Assembly: GCA_003242605.1 (NCBI GenBank)
Contig: QGUZ01000198.1
Coordinates: 1-9,026 of the forward strand
DNA: 9,026 nt
Direction of reading: 5' to 3'
From: Actinomycetota bacterium
GTDB lineage: Bacteria; Actinomycetota; Actinomycetes; Streptosporangiales; Streptosporangiaceae
Shown here piece after piece: positions 5,006-9,026 of this stretch (its first letter is position 1; each line of letters opens with the position of its first letter). The notes beneath the pieces are model-generated. The model did no database searches. It was given only the letters and a program-made list of their open reading frames with translations, and was not told the origin of the DNA. Position numbers and translations under genes: made by a program.

Positions 5006-5421
5006 GGCGTGGCGACGCGGGTGTTCTGGAACGAGGCGAACCGCCGGCCCTCCGCCGTCTCGACCACGGTGAGCGTGATCACCGAGTCGCGGCCCGGGTC
5101 CGGGGCCTGCCGCCCCGGCAGCGCCGAGCCGCCCTTCGCGACCACCAGGGCGACGCCGGGGCCGAGCGCGCGGATCCGCGCCCCGCCGTCCTGGCCGGAC
5201 GCCGGCGCGAAGCCGATGCGCGACCCCTTGAGCGGGCCCGTGAAGAGCGCGTGGTGCGACTCCTCGATCGCCCGCCGGCCCGTCATGTGCAGGCCGAAGA
5301 ACGTGACGTAGTCGGCGTCCTCGGTGAACAGCCGCGCGTACGCGGTCGCGTCACCGGCGTTCCACGCCTCGACGAGCGCGTCGAGCAGCGCGCGAATCTC
5401 CTTGTCGAGCTCCACGGACAT
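5002..5421 (-). CDS. SgcJ/EcaC-type NTF2-like (SnoaL/DUF4440) protein
   Basis: A 139-residue NTF2-like cone-fold protein. The opening helix (DKEIRALLDALVEAWNAGD), then ATAYARLFTEDADYVTFFGLHMTGRRAIEESHHALF, and the closing strand RRFASFQNTRVA match the SgcJ/EcaC family. Those proteins occur in natural-product loci and widely elsewhere as uncharacterised small enzymes or binding proteins; no catalytic activity can be claimed. Between the two blocks, strands ARIRALGPGVALVVAKG and DSVITLTVVETAEG complete the sheet. The ATG start has GGAG 4 nt upstream. It is the first gene of a two-gene operon with the SRPBCC gene (ATGA overlap). A promoter whose hexamers lie within an inverted repeat is seen at 5437-5480. 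Confidence 0.86.
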   Translation of the reverse strand: MSVELDKEIRALLDALVEAWNAGDATAYARLFTEDADYVTFFGLHMTGRRAIEESHHALFTGPLKGSRIGFAPASGQDGGARIRALGPGVALVVAKGGSALPGRQAPDPGRDSVITLTVVETAEGRRFASFQNTRVATP

Positions 5422-5436
5422 GGCACTCCGTTTCCC

Positions 5437-5480
5437 GGCGCCTATCCTTGGAGGTTGCGAGTCCGGACAAGGCAGGCGCC
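5437..5480 (-). promoter_or_regulatory. Inverted repeat spanning the probable NTF2-SRPBCC operon promoter
   Basis: GGCGCCT-at-CCTTG (5437-5450) and CAAGG-c-AGGCGCC (5468-5480) form a 12-bp interrupted dyad with a 17-nt centre. On the minus strand a -35-like TTGTCC (5465-5470) lies 18 bases from GATAGG (5441-5446), so each arm covers one promoter element. The transcription start would be near 5434, 13 nt before the ATG. The dyad could be a repressor site. The palindromic GGCGCC ends may be chance in GC-rich DNA. Confidence 0.45.
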
Positions 5481-5493
5481 GTGTTCGGGTTTC

Positions 5494-5525
5494 GGCCGCC
5501 GGGGTGTTCGCGCACTCCGGCGGCC
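5494..5525 (-). terminator. Strong hairpin after the PadR gene
   Basis: GGCCGCCGG (5494-5502) and CCGGCGGCC (5517-5525) are perfectly complementary. Allowing one mismatch, the stem extends to 13 bp around the 6-base loop TTCGCG (5507-5512). It lies about 22 nt downstream of the PadR stop and before the NTF2-SRPBCC promoter, consistent with separating the two transcription units. Confidence 0.6.
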
Positions 5526-5547
5526 CTGTCTGTGCGGTGGGATCCGT

Positions 5548-6156
5548 TCAGTCGGGCTCCCCCTCGAGCAGCCGTTCCATCAGCGTGGTGCGGACCGTGC
5601 CGGGCCAGTCGAGCTCGCCCGCCTCCAGGCGCTCGATGAGGCCGCGCACCCACTCCGCCTCGGCCGCGTACAGCGCCCGGTCGCAGTCGAGCTCGAGCAG
5701 CAGCGGCTCGGGCAGCCCGCCGTCGAGCAGCGCCCGCGCCTGCGCCTCCGCGCCCGCGATGAGCCCTTCCAGGGCGGCGAGGCGGTTCCGCAGCGCCCGC
5801 CGCGCCTCGGCCGCCGGCAGGCAGCCGATCAGCGACACGGCCGCGAGCAGCGTGCGCCGATCGGGCTCGGGCCGCTCCAGCAGCATCCGCAACCGGCTTG
5901 CGAGCTCCTCCCGGCCGTCCTCGGTGATCTCGTAGACCGTCCGTTCCGGCCGGCGGCCTTCCCGGCTGGTCTCCACCGGCACGATCAGGCCGTCCCGCGC
6001 GAGCCGCTCGACCGCGTGGTAGAGGCTGCGCGGCAACCCCGTCACGTAGTCCTTGCGGGTCTCGACGATGAACCGGTGCAGCTCGTAGGGGTGACTGGCG
6101 CGCACCGAGAGCATGGCCAGCACGGTCAGTCCGACCAGGTCGTGGCGTCGCGCCAT
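5548..6156 (-). CDS. PadR-family transcriptional regulator
   Basis: A 202-residue cytoplasmic DNA-binding regulator. The N-terminal PadR winged helix is about residues 1-85: LVGLTVLAMLSVRASHPYEL, then LPRSLYHAVERLARDGLIVPV, then the wing RTVYEITEDGREEL. A helical C-terminal dimerization region (about 95-190) follows, with repeated Leu/Ala heptads. The start is ATG 6154-6156, supported by AGGAGG 7 nt upstream. A further-upstream GTG at 6207 would place coding sequence through the promoter and lacks a ribosome site. Its promoter (6184-6212) overlaps a near-perfect palindrome (6168-6190), so autorepression is likely. Targets are unknown. The downstream NTF2-SRPBCC operon carries a different dyad and is separated by a terminator, so regulation of it is only a possibility. 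Confidence 0.92.
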   Translation of the reverse strand: MARRHDLVGLTVLAMLSVRASHPYELHRFIVETRKDYVTGLPRSLYHAVERLARDGLIVPVETSREGRRPERTVYEITEDGREELASRLRMLLERPEPDRRTLLAAVSLIGCLPAAEARRALRNRLAALEGLIAGAEAQARALLDGGLPEPLLLELDCDRALYAAEAEWVRGLIERLEAGELDWPGTVRTTLMERLLEGEPD

Positions 6157-6167
6157 GATGCACCCTC

Positions 6168-6190
6168 CTATATTGCATCTTGCACTATAG
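6168..6190 (-). promoter_or_regulatory. Probable PadR operator palindrome
   Basis: CTATATTGCA (6168-6177), TCT, TGCACTATAG (6181-6190) is an inverted repeat with 10-bp arms, a 3-base centre and 9 of 10 pairs matching. It is AT-rich against a very GC-rich background and covers the -10 and transcription-start region of the padR-like gene. Such placement is typical of autoregulatory PadR sites; binding itself is inferred. Confidence 0.68.
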
Positions 6191-6212
6191 ATTTGCGCAC
6201 GATCCACTGCAA
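6184..6212 (-). promoter_or_regulatory. Housekeeping-type promoter of the PadR gene
   Basis: On the minus strand TTGCAG (6207-6212), a 17-base spacer and TATAGT (6184-6189) form the best sigma-70-like promoter in the window. The predicted start is near 6177, giving a leader of about 20 nt that includes AGGAGG. The region from 6213 to 6405 beyond it is GC-rich and holds no gene I can see. Confidence 0.68.
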
Positions 6213-6405
6213 GGGTGCCAGAGGGGGGCGAACGGGGTGACGGCCGCGCGAGCCGCGGTCCGCGGCGGGCCGGTCCGGGCGGCGAGCGATGCGGCGAGCG
6301 GCGGCCGGGCCCCGGGCCGCGCGAACGTCCGAGACGCGGGCTCGGTTCGGGAGGCGCGGGTGAGTCATGCGGGTGGCGGGGCGCCCGGCGGGGCGGGCCG
6401 TGAAC

Positions 6406-6448
6406 GATTCAGGGCCTCCGTGCCCGGTCGGCTCGGAGGCCCTGAATC
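6406..6448 (-). terminator. Terminator of tRNA-Ser(CGA)
   Basis: GATTCAGGGCCTCCG (6406-6420) pairs perfectly over 15 bp with 6434-6448 around a 13-nt loop. The hairpin begins 2 nt after the encoded CCA of the tRNA. This long perfect stem directly behind a tRNA is a clear intrinsic-type terminator, although the following minus-strand sequence has only scattered T. Confidence 0.85.
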
Positions 6449-6450
6449 AG

Positions 6451-6540
6451 TGGCGGTGGAGGTGGGATTTGAACCCACGGATGGGTTGCCCCATCACACG
6501 CTTTCGAGGCGTGCGCCCTCGGCCGCTAGGCGACTCCACC
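6451..6540 (-). tRNA. tRNA-Ser (anticodon CGA)
   Basis: A class II tRNA reading UCG. The acceptor stem is GGTGGAG (5', 6534-6540) with CTCCACC (6455-6461). The discriminator is G (6454), and CCA is encoded in the gene (6451-6453). The anticodon stem is CACGC/GCGTG with loop CTCGAAA, so the anticodon is CGA at 6504-6506. The long variable arm GATGGG-GCAA-CCCATC and the T arm GTGGG-TTCAAAT-CCCAC identify a serine tRNA. A perfect terminator hairpin follows. A TAGGCT -10-like box ends 7 nt before the mature 5' end, so the precursor leader may be very short. Confidence 0.97.
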
Positions 6541-6547
6541 GCGCAGC

Positions 6548-6553
6548 AGCCTA
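6548..6553 (-). promoter_or_regulatory. Putative -10 of tRNA-Ser(CGA)
   Basis: TAGGCT on the minus strand, 7 nt before the mature 5' end. It matches the TAnnnT form common for actinobacterial stable-RNA promoters. The -35 is not clear; TGCACA lies about 19 bases upstream of it. Confidence 0.4.
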
Positions 6554-6606
6554 CCCGATGTTCGGGGCAGCCTGTGCACGATGGGTCGGCGTACGCGATG
6601 CGGATG

Positions 6607-6624
6607 GCCGGCGAGACGGCCGGC
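6607..6624 (-). terminator. Possible terminator of the ParB-like gene
   Basis: GCCGGC (6607-6612) and GCCGGC (6619-6624) form a 6-bp stem with a 6-nt loop, starting 5 nt after the gene's stop codon and ahead of the tRNA-Ser(CGA) promoter. There is no U tract. Confidence 0.35.
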
Positions 6625-6629
6625 GACGG

Positions 6630-6962
6630 TCACTCGGCGGCGTCGCCGTCGCCCTCGTCGCCGCCCTCGTCGTCGAGCTCGAGCACCCGCGCGTGCAGCA
6701 CGGAACGCTGGTGCAGCGCGGCGCGCAGGGCCCGGTGCAGCCCGTCCTCCAGGTAGAGCTCACCCTTCCAGCGGACCACGTGCGGGAACAGGTCGCCGTA
6801 GAAGGTGGAGTCCTTGGCGAGCAGTGAGTGCAGGTCGAGGACGGCCTTGGTGGTGATCAACGAGTCGAGGCGGACCTGACGAGGGGGGATCTGCGCCCAG
6901 TCCCGGTTGGTGAGTCCGTGCTCGGGATACGGGCGTCCGTCGCCGACCATCTTGAAGATCAC
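6630..6962 (-). CDS. Conserved actinobacterial ParB-like small protein
   Basis: A protein of about 110 residues that I recognise as widely conserved in actinobacteria and named inconsistently (ParB-like nuclease domain, or VapB-type antitoxin); neither activity can be shown here. Conserved blocks are GDGRPYPEHGLTNRDWAQIP, PRQVRLDSLITTKAVLDL, AKDSTFYGDLFPHVVRWKG and LYLEDGLHRALRAAL. The DG-HRALRA motif resembles the G-HR-A element of the ParB/sulfiredoxin fold. The C-terminus is acidic (DDEGGDEGDGD). The start is uncertain. GTG 6960-6962 gives MIFKMVGDG and may be leaderless, with a TAAACT box 7 nt upstream. ATG 6948-6950 is the alternative, and neither has a well-placed ribosome site. Longer upstream extension is low-complexity Arg/Pro/Gly and rejected. 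It lies alone between two serine tRNAs; no toxin partner is adjacent. Confidence 0.85.
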   Translation of the reverse strand: MIFKMVGDGRPYPEHGLTNRDWAQIPPRQVRLDSLITTKAVLDLHSLLAKDSTFYGDLFPHVVRWKGELYLEDGLHRALRAALHQRSVLHARVLELDDEGGDEGDGDAAE

Positions 6963-6969
6963 CCTACGT

Positions 6970-6975
6970 AGTTTA
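6970..6975 (-). promoter_or_regulatory. Possible -10 of the ParB-like gene (leaderless)
   Basis: TAAACT on the minus strand lies 7 nt before GTG 6962. This is the spacing expected if transcription begins on the start codon. No convincing -35 is seen about 17 bases upstream, where the sequence is GC-only. Confidence 0.35.
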
Positions 6976-7184
6976 GGAGAGATTCGGCCGCCCGCCGCAC
7001 GGCCGGACTCCGGGGCCCGCACCGGCACGGGCCGCCGCCCCGGACGCGACGGCCGCCTCCGGGGACGGCTCCGGGACCCCGGCGAGGGCGGTCCGCCGGA
7101 CGGATCCGCTGGTGGGGGAGGGACCGCCCCGCGGGACGCCCGGCCAGGCGGGACTCGCGTCCGGGAGAGATCCGCAAGACGCAT

Positions 7185-7212
7185 CGAGGGCCGCCCGTGC
7201 GGGCGGCCCTCG
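7185..7212 (-). terminator. Terminator of tRNA-Ser(GGA)
   Basis: CGAGGGCCGCCCG (7185-7197) and CGGGCGGCCCTCG (7200-7212) are perfectly complementary over 13 bp. The stem begins 16 nt after the tRNA 3' end. The strength and position indicate an intrinsic-type terminator for the minus-strand tRNA. Confidence 0.82.
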
Positions 7213-7228
7213 ACGTACTGCTCAGCAG

Positions 7229-7314
7229 CGGAGGATGCGAGATTCGAACTCGCGAGGGGTTGCCCCCAACACGCTTTCCAAGCGTGCGCCCTAGGCCAAC
7301 TAGGCGAATCCTCC
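7229..7314 (-). tRNA. tRNA-Ser (anticodon GGA)
   Basis: A class II tRNA reading UCC and UCU. The acceptor stem is GGAGGAT (7308-7314) with ATCCTCC (7230-7236), and the discriminator is G (7229). CCA is not encoded; the next bases read CTG. The anticodon stem is CACGC/GCGTG with loop TTGGAAA, giving anticodon GGA at 7277-7279. The variable arm is built on GGGG-GCAA-CCCC, and the T arm is GCGAG-TTCGAAT-CTCGC. It shares the D-arm and anticodon stem with the CGA tRNA 690 nt away, suggesting descent from a common serine tRNA. A strong terminator hairpin follows. Confidence 0.97.
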
Positions 7315-7466
7315 GCTCAGAAGGGTACCTAACTTTGTCGGGTGTGTTGACCGTCTTTCCGCGCCGTGGATGGTCACGAATCGGCCGACTTGTGGTCTCA
7401 AACCGGCCGGAGCGCCGATGGATGCGCCGCCGGACGTGCGGCCGGCGCGGTTCACCGTGATCAGAA

Positions 7467-7482
7467 TGTGATGTGAATCACA
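7467..7482. promoter_or_regulatory. CRP/FNR-type binding palindrome
   Basis: TGTGA-TGTGAA-TCACA matches the CRP consensus TGTGA-N6-TCACA at all ten specified bases. GlxR/Crp proteins of actinobacteria recognise closely related sites. It lies about 150 bp upstream of tRNA-Ser(GGA) and about 215 bp upstream of ffs, both further than usual for a direct regulator, so the target promoter is not obvious. Binding is inferred from the match alone. Confidence 0.5.
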
Positions 7483-7690
7483 GGGGGCGCGGTCGTCCGG
7501 GCCGGCGGCGGCCGCCGGAGGGTACGGCGGGCGGCGGGGACCGCGGCCGGGAGACGGGGCCGGGAAAGGGTCCGGCCGGATCCCGTCACGAAACGCGACA
7601 CCGGGTGCGGCCGGGGACGCTCCGGGGCGGCCGAGACCGCCGGGGCGAATGTGATGAGCGAGGAGTGCCCCAGGCACCGCCGTACATGAC

Positions 7691-7696
7691 TAGACT
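7691..7696 (+). promoter_or_regulatory. ffs: Putative -10 of the SRP RNA gene
   Basis: TAGACT fits TAnnnT and sits immediately before the 5' side of the SRP RNA terminal helix; TACATG (7683-7688) is an alternative. No clear -35 hexamer is present at the expected distance. Confidence 0.4.
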
Positions 7697-7697
7697 G

Positions 7698-7797
7698 GGC
7701 TGCGACCCCCCGTGCGGCGTCATCCTGTGAACCTCCCCAGGGCCGGAAGGCAGCAAGGATAAGCAGGCTCTGGCGGGTGCGCGGGGGGTCCCCAGCC
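7698..7797 (+). ncRNA. ffs: Signal recognition particle RNA (4.5S type)
   Basis: A small SRP RNA that binds Ffh and directs ribosomes making membrane and secreted proteins to FtsY and the translocon. The conserved domain IV core is intact: GTGAACCTCCCCAGG (7727-7741), the GGAA tetraloop (7745-7748) and AGGCAGCAAGGATAAGC. The RNA closes into one long hairpin. GGCTG (7698-7702) pairs with CAGCC (7793-7797), and ACCCCCC (7705-7711) pairs with GGGGGGT. The ends are set by this pairing and are good to a few bases; a start nearer 7702 is possible if TAGACT is the -10. It lies 26 nt ahead of dnaX. Confidence 0.96.
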
Positions 7798-7823
7798 TTA
7801 GCCACCGGACGGGGACACCCCTC

Positions 7824-9026
7824 ATGAGTCTTGCGCTCTACCGCAAGTACCGGCCCGGGACGTTTGCCGAGGTCAAGGGTCAAGAGCACGTCACCGAGCC
7901 GCTGCGGCAGGCGCTGCGGACCGGCCGGATCCACCACGCGTACCTGTTCAGCGGGCCCCGCGGATGCGGCAAGACCTCCAGTGCGCGGATCCTCGCCCGG
8001 TCGCTCAACTGCGAGAAGGGGCCCACGCCCGATCCGTGTGGCGAATGCGAGTCGTGTGTCGCGCTCGCTCCGACCGGCCCCGGCCACCTCGACGTCATCG
8101 AGATCGACGCGGCGTCGCACGGCGGCGTGGACGACGCCCGTGACCTGCGGGAGCGCGCGATCTTCGCCCCGGTCTCCGCGCGCTACAAGATCTACATCAT
8201 CGACGAGGCGCACATGGTGACCCGGGAAGGGTTCAACGCGCTGCTGAAACTCGTCGAGGAACCGCCGCCGCACCTGAAGTTCGTGTTCGCGACGACCGAG
8301 CCGGACAAGGTCATCGGCACGATCAAGTCGCGCACCCACCACTACCCGTTCCGGCTGCTCCCGCCGTCCACGCTGCGGGCGCTCATCGAGGAGATCCTGC
8401 AGGCCGAGGGCGTCCCGTACGAGCCGGCCGCGCTGGAGCCCGCGATCCGGGCGGGCGGCGGGTCGGCGCGCGACACGCTGTCGATCCTCGACCAGCTGCT
8501 CGCCGGGTCCGACGAGCGGGGCATCACCTACCAGCGCGCGATCGCGCTGCTCGGCTACACCGACGCCGACCTGCTCGACGAGATCGTGGACGCGTTCGCC
8601 CGGCGGGACGGCGCCGCGGTGTTCCAGACCGTGCACCGGGTGATCGAGGGCGGCCACGACCCCCGGCGGTTCGCCACCGACCTGCTCGAGCGGTTCCGCG
8701 ACCTCGTGGTGCTCGCCAACGTGCCGGACGCGGCCGACAAGGGGCTGCTCGACCGCCCCGCGGACGAGCTGGAGCGGTTGAAGGCGCAGGCCGCCGCGAT
8801 GGGCCCGGCCGAGCTGACCAGGGCCGCCGAGGTGTTCAACGCCGGGCTGATCGAGATGCGCGGCGCGGCCTCGCCCCGGCTGCAGCTCGAGCTCATGTGC
8901 GCCCGGGTGCTGCTTCCGGCCGCCGACGCGGGCGAGGCGTCGATCCTCGCCCGGCTGGAGCGTCTGGAGCGCGGCGGCGTCGCGGCCGCCGCCCCGAGCG
9001 CGCCCGCCCCGGCCGCGCCGGTCGCC
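7824..9026 (+). CDS. dnaX: DNA polymerase III subunit gamma/tau (5' part, runs off the window)
   Basis: The first 401 residues of the clamp-loader ATPase, which with delta and delta' loads the beta clamp and links polymerases at the replication fork. It opens with the diagnostic ALYRKYRPGTFAEVKGQEHV. Walker A is GPRGCGKT at 44-51. The zinc cysteines are C63, C72, C75 and C78. Walker B is IIDEAH at 125-130, and sensor-1 FATTEPDKV with the KSRT motif follows. The AAA+ and collar domains are complete by about residue 370, and an Ala/Pro-rich linker typical of actinobacterial tau begins as the window ends. The ATG start has only a GGGGA ribosome-site candidate, embedded in a small GGGG-ACA-CCCC hairpin (7811-7821). 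With 26 nt to ffs, its promoter must overlap the SRP gene or be shared with it. Confidence 0.97.
   Translation, partial: MSLALYRKYRPGTFAEVKGQEHVTEPLRQALRTGRIHHAYLFSGPRGCGKTSSARILARSLNCEKGPTPDPCGECESCVALAPTGPGHLDVIEIDAASHGGVDDARDLRERAIFAPVSARYKIYIIDEAHMVTREGFNALLKLVEEPPPHLKFVFATTEPDKVIGTIKSRTHHYPFRLLPPSTLRALIEEILQAEGVPYEPAALEPAIRAGGGSARDTLSILDQLLAGSDERGITYQRAIALLGYTDADLLDEIVDAFARRDGAAVFQTVHRVIEGGHDPRRFATDLLERFRDLVVLANVPDAADKGLLDRPADELERLKAQAAAMGPAELTRAAEVFNAGLIEMRGAASPRLQLELMCARVLLPAADAGEASILARLERLERGGVAAAAPSAPAPAAPVA

Larger units (their letters stand above)
7315..7696. other. 382-bp gene-free region between divergent tRNA-Ser and ffs
   Basis: I see no coding frame with a ribosome site and plausible protein. 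One minus-strand frame runs into the tRNA and is a shadow. The region must hold the promoters of tRNA-Ser(GGA) (leftward) and of ffs (rightward). A perfect CRP-type palindrome is at 7467-7482 in the only AT-richer patch. From 7483 to 7640 the sequence is G/C-saturated and featureless to me. Confidence 0.6.

Noticed and set aside
5548..6207. PadR start at GTG 6207
   Set aside because: The added 17 codons would run through the -35/-10 promoter and operator; ATG 6156 has a strong AGGAGG.
5251..6240. Long plus-strand open frame (329 codons) opposite the NTF2 and PadR genes
   Set aside because: It covers two recognised genes, a terminator and a promoter on the other strand; its protein is low-complexity Arg/Gln/Pro-rich.
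6301..6320. GC palindrome GCGGCC...GGCCGC upstream of the PadR promoter
   Set aside because: Only six base pairs in G/C-saturated DNA; not placed after any gene's end, so no role can be supported.
6630..7184. ParB-like gene extended to 7184
   Set aside because: The extension is Arg/Pro/Gly low-complexity and lies upstream of a -10-like box; conserved sequence starts at about 6962-6950.
6451..7314. tRNA-Ser genes as attachment sites of an integrated element
   Set aside because: Both tRNAs are complete with their own terminators, and no integrase, partial tRNA duplication or composition shift is present.
7300..7677. Small minus-strand frame in the tRNA-Ser to ffs gap
   Set aside because: It ends inside tRNA-Ser(GGA), lacks a ribosome site and shows no recognisable protein pattern.
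7461..8657. Long minus-strand open frame (398 codons) opposite ffs and dnaX
   Set aside because: It is antisense to the unmistakable dnaX and SRP RNA, has no ribosome site, and its composition is the shadow expected from high-GC codon bias.

Overview
The window is high-GC DNA with strong third-position G/C bias, and it looks like a chromosomal housekeeping region of a filamentous actinomycete. Upp, the TadA-associated proteins, the PPOX/F420-type protein, the small PH-domain membrane protein and the ffs-dnaX junction all resemble actinobacterial forms. Streptosporangiales is my best guess, but that is inference. I see no transposase, phage gene, CRISPR array or integrated element. The two tRNA-Ser genes are intact and not visibly used as attachment sites.

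Layout from left to right. (1) 177-859, minus: a 52-codon GTG-start gene overlaps the start of a two-helix PH-domain membrane protein by ATGA. (2) 1074-1292, minus: a 72-residue protein resembling the small actinobacterial three-helix-bundle family. Its upstream region (1293-1740) has no gene but carries inverted and direct repeats. (3) 1741-2379, minus: upp, divergent from (4) 2504-4137, plus: two tandem TadA-associated paralogues and then tadA, closely packed. (5) 4199-4591, plus: a PPOX-class F420-dependent-type oxidoreductase, apparently leaderless, behind a MerR/SoxR-type operator-promoter. (6) 4610-5421, minus: an NTF2-like (SgcJ/EcaC) gene and an SRPBCC gene in a coupled two-gene operon, convergent with (5). 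(7) 5548-6156, minus: a PadR-family regulator with a clear promoter and an overlapping palindrome. (8) 6451-7314, minus: tRNA-Ser(CGA), a conserved ParB-like small protein and tRNA-Ser(GGA), with strong hairpins after both tRNAs. (9) 7315-7696: a gene-free stretch with a perfect CRP-type palindrome. (10) 7698-9026, plus: SRP RNA (ffs) followed by the 5' 401 codons of dnaX, which runs off the window.

Functionally, the region combines pyrimidine salvage (Upp), decoding (TadA wobble-inosine editing and two serine tRNAs), protein targeting (SRP RNA) and replication (DnaX), with a small redox/ligand-binding module and its likely trans-acting or local regulators. I found no convincing new multi-gene system. 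The most interesting signals are regulatory: the MerR-type operator on the PPOX gene, the PadR palindrome, the CRP-type site and an inverted repeat whose arms fall on the -35 and -10 of the NTF2-SRPBCC operon. To these I add the duplicated TadA-associated gene and the translationally coupled small protein ahead of the PH-domain gene.
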